A DNA stretch of 64,000 nucleotides. Origin: an uncultured Flavobacterium sp. Its GTDB lineage: Bacteria > Bacteroidota > Bacteroidia > Flavobacteriales > Flavobacteriaceae. Shown here piece after piece: positions 24,673-34,484 of the stretch. Under the pieces are notes generated by a model, which was given only the letters and a program-made list of their open reading frames with translations, was not told the origin of the DNA and did no database searches. Positions within the stretch are counted from its first letter, which is position 1. Every line of letters starts with the position of its first letter. The stretch covers positions 1-64,000 of the forward strand of contig CALTVC010000015.1 in the NCBI GenBank assembly GCA_943912855.1, given 5' to 3'. The translations under genes and the position numbers were made by a program.

Positions 24673-24724
24673 GAATAAGCTTTTATATTAGGTCTTTCCT
24701 TCGAAATTTAAAGACATAATATAT

Positions 24725-24758
24725 AAAAAAAGCGAACCCTTTAGGGTTCGCTTTTTTT
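24725..24758 (+). terminator. Strong rho-independent terminator
   Basis: AGCGAACCCT and AGGGTTCGCT flanked by A-run and T-run: a 16-bp stem with a two-base loop, working in both directions. Confidence 0.9.
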
Positions 24759-24831
24759 ATTGTTGTCGATTTCTTTTATAAATATTAGATGGTTTTTAGC
24801 AATCGTATAAAGTTATCAAAAGGAGGAGGCA

Positions 24832-24888
24832 ATGCAACCGTTTAAAAGAGAAACCAGCGATGAGCAACACGTTTTTTGTGTCGGGTAG
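24832..24888 (+). other. Candidate 18-codon leader ORF with strong Shine-Dalgarno
   Basis: AGGAGGAGG at 24821-24829 precedes ATG 24832, giving MQPFKRETSDEQHVFCVG and a TAG stop at 24888, 18 bases before the flippase start. Such a strong Shine-Dalgarno is exceptional in this window. It may encode a leader peptide of the polysaccharide cluster or be chance. Confidence 0.25.
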
Positions 24889-24906
24889 TTTTTGTACCTT
24901 TCCCCC

Positions 24907-26184
24907 ATGTTTAACTCTATAAAAAAACTACTGCAAAAGGAGCAGTTCCGTAATCTTTCTGTGTATGGTTTTGGTCAGGGATTTAACTTAGTTACACCCC
25001 TGCTCATAGCACCTTATATTATAGGCGTTTGTGGGCGTGATGCCTTTGGGAAGATAAACGCGGTGCTCAACCTGTGTTTTTTTCTTATGGTTTTTTTAGA
25101 TTACGGCAGCGACATATCGGGGGTTAAAGATATCTCTGTACTGCGCGATGACCGGAAGGCGGTGGCTAAAATACTGGGAGTGGCTTATGCTTCCCGTGTG
25201 GTTATGCTGTTGCTACTCTCTATATTGTTTGTATTAGTGGTGGTTATATTTCCCTTTTTTGCTGAAGATAAAACATTATACCTGCTTGCGCTTACCATAC
25301 TTACCGCGCAGGCTTTGAGCCCTGTTTGGGTACTTCAGGGGTTAGAGAATTACGGCTGGATTACCTTTATAAATATATTGTCTAAAACGGTATACCTTGC
25401 CGGGATTTTTGTTTTTGTAAAACAACCCGAAGATTATGTATATGCCAGTTTGTTCTGGGGGATCGGGCTATTGTTGGGGCACGGTATGGCATTAGGCTAT
25501 CTTGTAAAACAGTATGGCGTAAACTTTGGGGCGGTACATAAAAGAGAAGTATCTGATTATCTTAAAAAAAATGCCGGAATCATGGGGTCGCAGGTGTTTT
25601 TATCGGCACAGCTTTTTGGCCCTGTAATTATTATAGATTATTTCGCAGGAGCGGCTCTTGCCGGAAGCTTCAGTATAATACAGCAGGTGGTAGGAGTGTT
25701 TCGTACATATATACTCCTGGTCTTTAACTTTGTATACCCACGTGTGTGTTACGTTATAGAAGAGAGTTGGCAGAGGTGTCTTAAACTGTGGAGGCTTTAT
25801 AACGGACTTAACTTTGTGTTTATAGTACTTGCCATGGTAGCGATTTTTGTCTTTGCCGAACCCATAGTGCTTTACTTTGTAAAAAAAGCGTCTAAAGAAC
25901 ATACGGTAGATGCTTTACCTATAATGCAAACCCTTAGGTTGGCTACGTTATTGCCTGTTTCATTTGGTATATCAGTGCCGTTAAAGCAACTCCTGCTTGC
26001 CATGGGGAAACAAAAGGAGTATATGAATATTACCTTTGGTATGGTTACCCTTAGTACAGTGTTGCTTATAGTATTGTTGTATTTTATGGGGCTTAACGGA
26101 GTGTTTATTTCGCTTATAGGGTCTGAGTTACTTTCGGCTATTTTATTTGGTATTGTCATAAAAACCAGCCGGGGGCAGAAATAA
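24907..26184 (+). CDS. Polysaccharide flippase (Wzx-like, MATE/MVF type)
   Basis: 425 residues from ATG 24907 (MFNSIKKLLQKEQFRNLSVY). About 12 hydrophobic segments cover the whole chain. The N-terminal GFGQGFNLVTPLLIAPYIIG and the central GIMGSQVFLSAQLFGPVIII are typical of the oligosaccharide flippase family, which moves lipid-linked repeat units across the inner membrane. First gene of the + strand glycan cluster running to 33160. A TACCTTTC element just upstream (24895-24902) resembles the promoter consensus with one mismatch. Confidence 0.88.
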   Translation: MFNSIKKLLQKEQFRNLSVYGFGQGFNLVTPLLIAPYIIGVCGRDAFGKINAVLNLCFFLMVFLDYGSDISGVKDISVLRDDRKAVAKILGVAYASRVVMLLLLSILFVLVVVIFPFFAEDKTLYLLALTILTAQALSPVWVLQGLENYGWITFINILSKTVYLAGIFVFVKQPEDYVYASLFWGIGLLLGHGMALGYLVKQYGVNFGAVHKREVSDYLKKNAGIMGSQVFLSAQLFGPVIIIDYFAGAALAGSFSIIQQVVGVFRTYILLVFNFVYPRVCYVIEESWQRCLKLWRLYNGLNFVFIVLAMVAIFVFAEPIVLYFVKKASKEHTVDALPIMQTLRLATLLPVSFGISVPLKQLLLAMGKQKEYMNITFGMVTLSTVLLIVLLYFMGLNGVFISLIGSELLSAILFGIVIKTSRGQK

Positions 26185-26195
26185 AAAAACTGTTG

Positions 26196-26203
26196 TATCT
26201 TTG
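26196..26203 (+). promoter_or_regulatory. Candidate promoter element TATCTTTG
   Basis: Lies 19 bases before the GTG start of the acetyltransferase and fits TAnnTTTG, suggesting an internal promoter in the glycan cluster. Confidence 0.45.
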
Positions 26204-26222
26204 GAAGCCTTAATACAAACCC

Positions 26223-26900
26223 GTGATTAAAAAAATATTCCAAAACCTCCTTAAACGGTCAGGTAAACAATATACGATAGATCCTGATTTGCCGGGCGGA
26301 CTTATATATGGCACGCTTATAAGTCGTTTTACCATGCTGGTAAGGGGTGTTCTTTTTCTAAGGAAAAAGGTTTACCTGGGAGCGCACTGTAGCATAAGCA
26401 ATAAGCGGAATATTGTATTTGGGCAAAATACCACAATAGAACATCATACGGTTATAGATGGTTATGCAAAACACAAAGTGCAACTGGGCAATAACTGCAA
26501 AATAGGTGCTTATTCTTTAGTTACCTGCACCAGTCATTTTTCTAAATACGGTATAGGACTTAAGATGGGGAACAATTCGGCGGTAGGGCGCTTTACAGAG
26601 TTTGGTGCTGCCGGAGGCATAGAAATAGGTAATGATGTGATTATGGGTTCTTATGTGAGTTTCCACTCAGAGAACCACAATTTTACCGATACTACAAAAT
26701 TAATACGAGAACAAGGCGTTACCTCTAAGGGAATAAAAATAGGCAATAACGTTTGGGTAGGAGCTAAGGTTACCTTCCTGGATGGCTCTGAGGTGGGTAA
26801 CCATTGTGTGGTGGCTGCCGGCGCGGTTGTTAGCGGTACATTTCCTGATTATAGTGTCATTGGCGGAATTCCTGCCAAAATAATAAAGCAGATAGCGTAG
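26223..26900 (+). CDS. Hexapeptide-repeat acyltransferase (LbH fold)
   Basis: 225 residues starting with GTG at 26223 (read as MIKKIFQNLLKRSG). A GTG start is unusual here, but the promoter motif directly upstream and the lack of a nearby ATG support it. Repeated hexapeptides such as VQLGNNCKIGAYSLV, IEIGNDVIMGSYVSF and IKIGNNVWVGAKVTF, together with the catalytic-type HSENHNF segment, identify a left-handed beta-helix O-acetyltransferase that probably decorates a sugar of the surface glycan. The gene stop (26900) directly abuts the next ATG (26901). Confidence 0.88.
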   Translation: MIKKIFQNLLKRSGKQYTIDPDLPGGLIYGTLISRFTMLVRGVLFLRKKVYLGAHCSISNKRNIVFGQNTTIEHHTVIDGYAKHKVQLGNNCKIGAYSLVTCTSHFSKYGIGLKMGNNSAVGRFTEFGAAGGIEIGNDVIMGSYVSFHSENHNFTDTTKLIREQGVTSKGIKIGNNVWVGAKVTFLDGSEVGNHCVVAAGAVVSGTFPDYSVIGGIPAKIIKQIA

Positions 26901-28151
26901 ATGGCAAGGGTGTTTAAAAAAGATTACATATATCAGATACTGTTTTTTATAAGCGTAGGTCTGCCGTACCTTAATAATTACGAGCTTAACTTCGCCCTTT
27001 GGTCGCTTATGGCGGTACTTACACTACGAAAAAAATATTCTCTTACCATAATAAAGTATGTAGGGCTTTTTGTAGGCATATTTGCCTTAGCTATGGTTTC
27101 CAGCTTGTTTTACCATGTAAAGTTTTACGAATACGCGCGTGATATTGCCTATATGCTTAAGCCCATAATAGGTTTGGTGTTGGGCTATCAGCTTTGTAAG
27201 GACTATTTGCAAAAACCAATGAACATATTGGTAAACAGCGGTATCCTTTTGGCAATAGCACACACAGGTATTCTGGTTTTTTCGGTAGTGTTTCTGCATA
27301 TACGTAACCTGGAAGATCTAAGGCTTTATGGTGGTTTCTTTAGCGATTTTGAAGTGTATGCCCTTATATTTCTGTTGTTCCATGATAAATTTGGTGTAGA
27401 GGTATCTAAAACAAAATACTGGTTTGGGGTACTTATACTTTTCTTTTCCATAGGAATGTATTTTGCCCGAACCAATTTTATACAGCTGGTATTCCTCTTT
27501 ATGGCTATGAAGGGGTATTTTGTGCTTAATGCCCGTTCGCTACGTATTATAGTAACATCGGTCATTATTATTGGTCTGGGATATACGGCTATTTATATTT
27601 ACAATCCTGCGAGGAGAGGTTCCACGCTTGAGGCTTTTTTGTATAAAGTAAAAAATACTCCCATAGAACCCTTTAAAGCAAAAGTTGACATTAATAACTG
27701 GAGAGATTTTAACGATAACTACCGTTCTTATGAAACCATACTTACCATAAGACAGACGAAAGCAGAAGGTGCACGCGCTATAATTATGGGGCAGGGAATG
27801 GGATCGTCTGTAGACCTTAAACAAAAGGTATGGTTGCAAACTACTTTTATGCGCTACATACCGTTTTTGCATAATGGCTTTATGACGGTGCTGCTAAAGG
27901 CAGGGATATTAGGCGATATACTCCTCATATTATCCATTACGTTTTTATTTAAAAAATACAAGACAACCGACCCTGATGTGGTAGCTATAAACAACCTTCT
28001 GGTGGGTACGGGGGTGTTTCTTATTATTTCGTACTACGTATTTATGGGGCTGTATTTTGTGCCCGATCCTAAATCAGTGCTTATAGGATTTTTATTCAGG
28101 CACCGTGAGTTGCTGTACCTTAAAAAACACAAAACGTTGCCACCACTATAA
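26901..28151 (+). CDS. O-antigen polymerase-like membrane protein
   Basis: 416 residues with 10-11 hydrophobic segments and a large loop in the second half (about residues 235-310, from NPARRGSTLEAFLYK to QGMGSSVDLKQKVW), the layout of Wzy/WaaL-type polymerases and ligases. The segment FLHNGFMTVLLKAGILGD resembles the conserved H-N-x-hydrophobic motif after the big periplasmic loop. It would join repeat units or ligate glycan to lipid A. Starts immediately after the acetyltransferase stop, so it is co-translated. Confidence 0.8.
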   Translation: MARVFKKDYIYQILFFISVGLPYLNNYELNFALWSLMAVLTLRKKYSLTIIKYVGLFVGIFALAMVSSLFYHVKFYEYARDIAYMLKPIIGLVLGYQLCKDYLQKPMNILVNSGILLAIAHTGILVFSVVFLHIRNLEDLRLYGGFFSDFEVYALIFLLFHDKFGVEVSKTKYWFGVLILFFSIGMYFARTNFIQLVFLFMAMKGYFVLNARSLRIIVTSVIIIGLGYTAIYIYNPARRGSTLEAFLYKVKNTPIEPFKAKVDINNWRDFNDNYRSYETILTIRQTKAEGARAIIMGQGMGSSVDLKQKVWLQTTFMRYIPFLHNGFMTVLLKAGILGDILLILSITFLFKKYKTTDPDVVAINNLLVGTGVFLIISYYVFMGLYFVPDPKSVLIGFLFRHRELLYLKKHKTLPPL

Positions 28152-28159
28152 ACCAAACC

Positions 28160-29290
28160 ATGAAAAATATACTCTTTATACATCAGTCGGCAGAGCTGTA
28201 CGGGTCAGATAAAACCTTGCTGGTATTCCTTTCCAGGCTAAACAGGCAGGAATTTTTCCCGTTAGTAGTACTTCCGTTTGAAGGTCCGCTTAAAACCGAA
28301 CTGGAAAAACTGAACATACAGGTAGAGATTATGCCGGTGCTTAAAGTGTACCGAAAAATGTTTACTCCGGCTAACCTGTTGGCGTTTTTTACCAGCTATC
28401 GAAAATCAGTAAAGGCATTAGATGTACTGAATGCTGAGTATAAATTCGACCTTGTGTACTCTAATACCCTTGCGGTGTTGCTGGGTATGGTATATGCCAA
28501 AAAGCGTAAAATTAGACATGTGTGGCACGTACACGAAATTATAACCACTCCTAAACCGGTAGCTGATTTTTTTGCGAAAGCATTAAAACGAAATGCCGAT
28601 GTGGTACTGTGTAATTCTTATGCTACCCAGGACAACCTTACAATTCGCGTTAACGGGCTTGAGCCAAAATGCGTAGTAGTGCATAATGGTCTTGATGTAG
28701 AGCGAAAAAACGATACTGATTATGTACCTTTGCCGGGCTATGAAAAAACCGATGTGGTAGTAACACTACTGGGGCGCATAGGTTGGTTTAAAGGGCACAA
28801 ATGGTTGTTGCAGGCATATATAGAATACCTGAAAGACAGTGGTATAAAGCTTATTTTTGCGGGCTCTCCGGTACCGGGACAGGAAAGCTACCAGCACGAT
28901 CTGGAAGAAATCATTGTAACTAACGGTTTGCAAGATAAGGTAACGATATTACCTTTTACAAAAGTGCTTCAGCCTATATGGGATGTAACCACTATAGCTG
29001 TAGTACCTTCTACAGAACCGGAACCGTTTGGGTTAGTAGCCATAGAAGCCATGCTGGAAAAGAAACCCGTAGTAGCAAGTAACCACGGAGGGCTGAAAGA
29101 AATAGTGATTAATGACGAAACAGGATTCCTTATAGAACCACACAACAGTAAAGCCCTTGCTGATGCTCTGTTACAACTTGCTCAGGACGCAACCCTGAGA
29201 GAAAAGTTTGCCAAAAAAGGGTACGAGCGTGCTACTGGCGTATTTACGCTTGATAATTATGTTGAAGGGATAGCCAATGTGTTGAGGTAA
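28160..29290 (+). CDS. Glycosyltransferase family 4
   Basis: 376 residues with a GT-B fold. The N-terminal domain begins MKNILFIHQSAELYGSDKTL; the C-terminal nucleotide-sugar domain has VTLLGRIGWFKGHKWLLQAY and the E-x7-E motif EPEPFGLVAIEAM, followed by KPVVASNHGGLKEIV. A retaining cytosolic transferase that adds one sugar of the repeat unit; donor and acceptor are unknown. Eight bases after the polymerase-like gene, same operon. Confidence 0.9.
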   Translation: MKNILFIHQSAELYGSDKTLLVFLSRLNRQEFFPLVVLPFEGPLKTELEKLNIQVEIMPVLKVYRKMFTPANLLAFFTSYRKSVKALDVLNAEYKFDLVYSNTLAVLLGMVYAKKRKIRHVWHVHEIITTPKPVADFFAKALKRNADVVLCNSYATQDNLTIRVNGLEPKCVVVHNGLDVERKNDTDYVPLPGYEKTDVVVTLLGRIGWFKGHKWLLQAYIEYLKDSGIKLIFAGSPVPGQESYQHDLEEIIVTNGLQDKVTILPFTKVLQPIWDVTTIAVVPSTEPEPFGLVAIEAMLEKKPVVASNHGGLKEIVINDETGFLIEPHNSKALADALLQLAQDATLREKFAKKGYERATGVFTLDNYVEGIANVLR

Positions 29291-29344
29291 ACAAACTTTA
29301 ACATAGCTTATACATACAATAAAAACCAAAGAACTGAAAAAACA

Positions 29345-29352
29345 TATATTTG
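29345..29352 (+). promoter_or_regulatory. Candidate promoter element TATATTTG
   Basis: Lies 12 bases before the ATG at 29365 and fits TAnnTTTG; it supports the shorter start of the next gene. Confidence 0.5.
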
Positions 29353-29364
29353 CATTTTACAAAG

Positions 29365-30477
29365 ATGAAAATAGCAATAGTAGGAACCAGGGGAATACCC
29401 AACCATTATAGTGGCTTTGAGCAGTTTGCCGAATATTTTTCGGTATACCTGGCAGAAAAAGGCCACGACGTATACGTTTATAATTCGCACAATCATCAAT
29501 ATCAGGAACCTGAGTTCAAAGGTGTGAAGCTTCTGCACAGGCATGACCCTGAGTACAAGTACGGAACCTTTGGGCAGTTTATATACGATTACAACTGTAT
29601 TAAAGATTCGCGCAAGCATAATTTTGATGTGATACTGCAACTTGGATATACCAGTAATTCGGTGTGGTTCTTTATGTTGCCAAAAAAACCGGTTATCATT
29701 ACCAATATGGACGGGCTGGAGTGGAAGCGTTCCAAATATTCTAAACCCGTACAGCAGTTCCTTAAGTTTGCCGAAAGGCTTGCTGCGGTAAGCAGTGATT
29801 TCCTGGTTGCCGACTCGCTGGGCATACAGTCGTTCCTTAAAAAGAAATACAACAAAGACAGCCGATACATACCGTATGGTGCGCACCCATTTGATACGCC
29901 CGATGACAGCATACTGAAAGAATATGGTGTAGAAAAGGGTAAATACCACATGATTATTGCCCGATTTGAACCGGAAAACAACATAGAAATGGTGCTGGAT
30001 GGTTTGGTGCTTTCAGGCTTAAAAACCACCATACTGGTTGTGGGTAACCACACTACCAAACACGGTGAGCATCTTAAGGCAAAATTTAAAGATTACGACC
30101 ATATCCGTTTTACGGGAGGTATTTTTAATATAGGATTTTTAAATAACCTGCGTTATTACTCAGATCTTTACTTCCACGGTCATTCGGTAGGAGGAACTAA
30201 TCCTTCGTTGCTGGAGGCTATGGCAAGCAGGGCATTTATACTGGCGCACAACAACGACTTTAACCGTGGTATACTGAAAGATAACTCGTTTTATTTTTCT
30301 AACCCGGATGAGGTGGCTACGCTGCTAAAAACCCTTAAGAAGGAAGACCACCAAAATGTGGTAGAGAACAATTATAACGCTATTGTACACGATTTTAACT
30401 GGGATAAAGTTAATGGGGAATATCTACAATTTTTCGAGGAATGCCTTGCTGAAAAGAATAGGCTTAGCGCCGGGTAA
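29365..30477 (+). CDS. DUF1972-type glycosyltransferase (GT4-like)
   Basis: 370 residues from ATG 29365; an upstream TTG in frame overlaps the promoter element and is rejected. The N-terminal MKIAIVGTRGIPNHYSGFEQ is the hallmark of the DUF1972 domain found at the N-terminus of many rhamnosyl- and other GT4 transferases of surface glycans. The C-terminal half contains YHMIIARFEPENNIEMVLDG and GHSVGGTNPSLLEAMAS (E-x-M-A variant of the donor-binding motif). The last 65 bases overlap the next gene. Confidence 0.88.
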   Translation: MKIAIVGTRGIPNHYSGFEQFAEYFSVYLAEKGHDVYVYNSHNHQYQEPEFKGVKLLHRHDPEYKYGTFGQFIYDYNCIKDSRKHNFDVILQLGYTSNSVWFFMLPKKPVIITNMDGLEWKRSKYSKPVQQFLKFAERLAAVSSDFLVADSLGIQSFLKKKYNKDSRYIPYGAHPFDTPDDSILKEYGVEKGKYHMIIARFEPENNIEMVLDGLVLSGLKTTILVVGNHTTKHGEHLKAKFKDYDHIRFTGGIFNIGFLNNLRYYSDLYFHGHSVGGTNPSLLEAMASRAFILAHNNDFNRGILKDNSFYFSNPDEVATLLKTLKKEDHQNVVENNYNAIVHDFNWDKVNGEYLQFFEECLAEKNRLSAG

Positions 30478-31738
30478 ACGGCTCCTTATATTTCTTATAT
30501 CCATTACAGTGCTTACCATACCCATGGGGTATGCGTATAACAGCGTAGCTGTAATATTGTTTGTGGTATGTTCGCTACTTTCGGCGCGCAAGCAGGATTT
30601 TTCTATAAAGCTGTCTACCGCTTTGCCGTTAGCGTTGTTTTTACTCATGGTGCTTTCGGCATCATGGTCTATAAATGCTAAAGAATCGGTAAAGGCACTG
30701 GGTAAAGAGGCTTCACTGTTTTTTATCCCACTGGCGTTTATGGTAAATCCACAGCTAAACAGGCGTAGTGTAGATGCAATACTGAAAAACTACAGTTTGG
30801 GTATGTGTGCCGTAGGTGTTTTTCTTGTTATAAGGGCGTTTTTCAGATTTATGGATACCCATAATTTTGATGTGTTCTTTTACCACGAACTTTCTACGAT
30901 GGATCTTAACGCCATTTATCTTTCGGCATTGTTTTCATTGGCATTCATTGTCTTTTTGGCAAAAGAAACCAAAACCTTCTGGGGTTATTGTGCCATGGGT
31001 TTCCTTATGTTACTGATCATACTGTTGTCTTCAAAAAACCTGATTATCATAAATGTACTGCTCATAATATTGTATTATGTAGTGTTTTCGGGTTTCTCTA
31101 CTAAGATTAAAATAACATCGGCGGTAAGTCTTGTAGGCGCTTTTGTGGTATTGGGCTTTTACAGCAAAATCCATGAGAGGTTACTCCACGAAATACAAAC
31201 CGATAACAGCGGACAGGATGCATTCCACCACGTAACGCTTAAGGAAGCTGCTACAAGGCAAACGTTTGACCAGAATTGTTACTTTAACGGTACGGCATTC
31301 AGGGTATACCAGGCGCGTATTTTTACCGAAATGTTCAGTGAAGACCCTGTGTTTTTTACAGGTTATGGGCTTAGTGGCAGTAAACTGAAGATTGAGGCCA
31401 AGGCAGATGAACATAACCTTTATGAAGGCGATGGTAGCAAGATACCGTATAAGAAGATGAATTTTCATAACCAATACATAGAGGCGTTTGCCGATTTAGG
31501 TGTATTTGGGTTTATCATAGTAGTGGCTATGCTGTTCTTAAATTTGAAAAACGGCATAAAAAACAAATATTTTATACAGATTGCTTTTGCAACGTTAATG
31601 ATAAGCGTATTTTTGACCGAGTCATTTTTATGGAGGCAAAGGGGAGTGGTGTTCTTTACACTGTTCTACTGCCTGTTTAATGAGATGCAACCATGGGCTA
31701 AAAAGCTTCAGGCAGATACAGTACAGCCTGTGGCATAA
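30413..31738 (+). CDS. O-antigen ligase family protein
   Basis: 441 residues from ATG 30413 (MGNIYNFSRNALLKRIGLAP). The overlap of 65 bases with the previous gene is large; I keep this start because no in-frame ATG occurs before the first membrane helix. About ten hydrophobic segments, a long periplasmic loop (about residues 255-355) and the motif NFHNQYIEAFADLGVFGF, which matches the conserved His-containing region of Wzy_C/WaaL ligases. With 26901-28151 there are two polymerase/ligase-like proteins, which could split polymerisation and ligation. Confidence 0.88.
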   Translation: MGNIYNFSRNALLKRIGLAPGKRLLIFLISITVLTIPMGYAYNSVAVILFVVCSLLSARKQDFSIKLSTALPLALFLLMVLSASWSINAKESVKALGKEASLFFIPLAFMVNPQLNRRSVDAILKNYSLGMCAVGVFLVIRAFFRFMDTHNFDVFFYHELSTMDLNAIYLSALFSLAFIVFLAKETKTFWGYCAMGFLMLLIILLSSKNLIIINVLLIILYYVVFSGFSTKIKITSAVSLVGAFVVLGFYSKIHERLLHEIQTDNSGQDAFHHVTLKEAATRQTFDQNCYFNGTAFRVYQARIFTEMFSEDPVFFTGYGLSGSKLKIEAKADEHNLYEGDGSKIPYKKMNFHNQYIEAFADLGVFGFIIVVAMLFLNLKNGIKNKYFIQIAFATLMISVFLTESFLWRQRGVVFFTLFYCLFNEMQPWAKKLQADTVQPVA

Positions 31739-31795
31739 AAGGCACAAAACCAATCGTGGTTGTTTAATACAAATTTTTGAGAATACTATACCGGC

Positions 31796-33160
31796 ATGGG
31801 CGAGACCGCGAAACAGGGGCTTTCAAAATATATAAGACTGATTAATATAAGTTACGACCTTATGGTTATTAACCTTATATTCCCGTTTGTGTTTGTGGGG
31901 CAAAACCTTAACAACTCACATTTTGGTTTGTATATAAATGCTTGTTGGGGTGCCATAGCCTATTTTTCGGGTTTTTATGAGGTATACCGCTATACCGGAA
32001 TAATACGGGTAATTTCTAAGCTAATCCGTCAGTCAGTGCTTTTCCTGCTGGTTACGGTAGCGTACTTTCCGGTTGCCAAGCATACGATTTTTAATGGCGA
32101 AACCACAGCCGTATATCTGGCATCGTCATTAACAGCAATAACTGTTTTTAAAATCGCGCTGTTCTATTACCTTAAAAAATACCGAATAGCTACAGGTAGC
32201 AATTACCGAAATGTAATTATTATAGGGCATAGTGAGCAAGCAGTAAAGCTTAAAGAATTCTTTGGTACAATGCCGGAGTACGGTTATCAGTTCAAGGGCT
32301 TTTTCTCGGATAAGAACCAGCCTGAGGTCATTGGTAAAATTGCCGATATTAAAACCTTTGTAGCTGCTAATGCCATAGACGAAATATACTGCTCGCTACA
32401 CGAACTTACCGAAAAGCAACTAAAAAATATGGTAGCGTTTGCAGATGATAATTGCATCAGCATAAAGTTTGTGCCAGATGCCAAGGACATCTTTTCAAAG
32501 AACCTACGTATAGACCATTACGAAATGTTCCCGGTGCTTTCACTGCGCAAAACAGCATTGCATGAGCCTACCGCCCAAATTGTAAAACGTCTGTTTGATA
32601 TAGGTTTTTCATTATTTGTAATCATATTTGTGCTTTCTTGGCTTACACCATTGTTAGGACTACTTATAAAACTGGAGTCTAAAGGACCGGTGTTCTTTTT
32701 GCAAAGCAGGCCGGGAATAGACGAAAAAGAGTTTTTCTGCTATAAGTTCCGCTCTATGCAACTTAATGAAACTACGGAAAAATCAGTAACCCGAAACGAC
32801 CCAAGGGTAACCCGCATAGGTAGGTTTATTCGTAAAACGAGTGTAGATGAACTACCGCAGTTTTTTAATGTACTTAAAGGCGACATGAGCATTGTAGGGC
32901 CACGCCCACACCTCTGGACGCAGAATACACAATACAGCATTACCATAAAAAAATACATGATGCGCCTGTATGTAAAGCCGGGTATTACCGGACTTGCACA
33001 GGTTAAAGGTTACCGTGGCGAAATCACTACCGATGAGGATATGATTAACCGCATTAAGTACGATGTATTTTACCTTGAAAACTGGTCCATGCTTCTGGAC
33101 CTGAAAATCATTGTGCAAACTGTGGTAAACATTTTTATGGGCGAGGAGAAAGCCTATTAA
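31796..33160 (+). CDS. Polyprenyl-phosphate sugar-1-phosphate transferase (WcaJ-like)
   Basis: 454 residues. Four N-terminal hydrophobic segments, a nucleotide-binding-like domain ([18 protein letters not shown]), then one long helix and the catalytic bacterial sugar transferase domain: [43 protein letters not shown] with the [19 protein letters not shown], and the [18 protein letters not shown] end. It starts repeat-unit synthesis by moving a sugar phosphate (often glucose-1-P) onto undecaprenyl phosphate. Last gene of the glycan cluster. Confidence 0.93.
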   Translation: MGETAKQGLSKYIRLINISYDLMVINLIFPFVFVGQNLNNSHFGLYINACWGAIAYFSGFYEVYRYTGIIRVISKLIRQSVLFLLVTVAYFPVAKHTIFNGETTAVYLASSLTAITVFKIALFYYLKKYRIATGSNYRNVIIIGHSEQAVKLKEFFGTMPEYGYQFKGFFSDKNQPEVIGKIADIKTFVAANAIDEIYCSLHELTEKQLKNMVAFADDNCISIKFVPDAKDIFSKNLRIDHYEMFPVLSLRKTALHEPTAQIVKRLFDIGFSLFVIIFVLSWLTPLLGLLIKLESKGPVFFLQSRPGIDEKEFFCYKFRSMQLNETTEKSVTRNDPRVTRIGRFIRKTSVDELPQFFNVLKGDMSIVGPRPHLWTQNTQYSITIKKYMMRLYVKPGITGLAQVKGYRGEITTDEDMINRIKYDVFYLENWSMLLDLKIIVQTVVNIFMGEEKAY

Positions 33161-33166
33161 AAATGT

Positions 33167-33174
33167 TACCTTTG
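33167..33174 (+). promoter_or_regulatory. Candidate purD promoter element TACCTTTG
   Basis: Fits TAnnTTTG, 35 bases before the purD start and immediately after the preceding stop codon. Confidence 0.5.
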
Positions 33175-33209
33175 CAGTACGAACATAAACACACAATCTG
33201 CATAAACAC

Positions 33210-34481
33210 ATGAACATTTTACTACTTGGTTCAGGCGGAAGGGAACATGCCCTTGCCTGGAAAATGCTGCAAAGCCCACTGTGCGATACTCTTTTTGTAG
33301 CGCCCGGTAATGCCGGAACAGCAGGTATAGCTACTAATCTTGCCGTAAATCCCCTTGATTTTGATGCCGTAAAAACTGCCGTGCTTACAAATAATGTAGA
33401 GCTGGTAGTTGTGGGTCCTGAAGATCCTTTGGTTAAAGGCGTGTACGACTTTTTTAAGAACGATGCAGAGTTAGCAAACGTTCCGGTTATAGGTCCGTCG
33501 CAGTATGGCGCCCAGCTGGAAGGCAGCAAGGAGTTTGCTAAAAAGTTCCTTATTAAGAATAACATCCCTACGGCTGCTTACGACAGTTTTACAAAAGAAA
33601 CCGTTGAAGAAGGTTGTGCTTTCCTTGAAACCCTAAAAGCGCCTTATGTGCTTAAAGCCGATGGTCTTGCTGCGGGTAAAGGTGTACTGATATTAAATGA
33701 CCTTGAAGAAGCCAAACAAGAGCTTCGTAATATGCTGGTAGATGCCAAGTTTGGCGATGCGAGTGCTAAGGTGGTTATAGAGGAATTCCTGGATGGTATA
33801 GAACTTAGTGTTTTTGTACTTACCGATGGTATTAACTATAAGCTACTGCCTACCGCAAAAGATTACAAGCGTATAGGTGAAGGTGATACCGGACTTAACA
33901 CCGGTGGTATGGGTGCTGTAAGCCCTGTTCCGTTTGCCGATGCCGAATTCATGGAGAAGATAGAAACCCGTATTGTAAAACCTACAATAGAAGGGCTAAA
34001 AGCTGAGAATATAGATTACAAAGGCTTTGTGTTCATCGGGCTTATAAAAGTAGGTAACGACCCGTTTGTAATAGAATACAATGTACGTATGGGCGACCCG
34101 GAAACCGAAGTGGTTATTCCGAGGTTAAAGAGCGACCTTGTAGAAATTTTTGTAGCTATGAGCCAACAGAAACTTGCCGATGTTGCGTTTGAAATAGACA
34201 GCCGTAGCGCTACAACCGTTATGCTGGTAAGTGGTGGTTATCCTGAAGATTATGAAAAAGGTAAAGTAATTACCGGTTTTGATGCTGTAGAAGGTTCGCT
34301 GGTATTCCATGCCGGTACTACGCTAAAAGATGGCGAAGTAGTTACCGCAGGTGGCCGTGTGATAGCCGTAACCTCGTACGATGATGACTTTAAGGAAGCC
34401 ATAAAAAAATCTTATCAAAACATAGATAAACTACATTTTGATAAGATGTATTATAGAAAAGATATAGGATTTGATCTGTAA
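33210..34481 (+). CDS. purD: Phosphoribosylamine--glycine ligase
   Basis: 423 residues, the normal length. It makes GAR from 5-phosphoribosylamine, glycine and ATP in purine synthesis. The N-terminal MNILLLGSGGREHALAWKM is diagnostic. ATP-grasp features: YVLKADGLAAGKGVLI, VVIEEFLDGIELSVFVL, NTGGMGAVSPVP and EYNVRMGDPETEVVIPRLK. It stands apart from other purine genes and has its own promoter motif. High confidence. Confidence 0.97.
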   Translation: MNILLLGSGGREHALAWKMLQSPLCDTLFVAPGNAGTAGIATNLAVNPLDFDAVKTAVLTNNVELVVVGPEDPLVKGVYDFFKNDAELANVPVIGPSQYGAQLEGSKEFAKKFLIKNNIPTAAYDSFTKETVEEGCAFLETLKAPYVLKADGLAAGKGVLILNDLEEAKQELRNMLVDAKFGDASAKVVIEEFLDGIELSVFVLTDGINYKLLPTAKDYKRIGEGDTGLNTGGMGAVSPVPFADAEFMEKIETRIVKPTIEGLKAENIDYKGFVFIGLIKVGNDPFVIEYNVRMGDPETEVVIPRLKSDLVEIFVAMSQQKLADVAFEIDSRSATTVMLVSGGYPEDYEKGKVITGFDAVEGSLVFHAGTTLKDGEVVTAGGRVIAVTSYDDDFKEAIKKSYQNIDKLHFDKMYYRKDIGFDL

Positions 34482-34484
34482 GGA

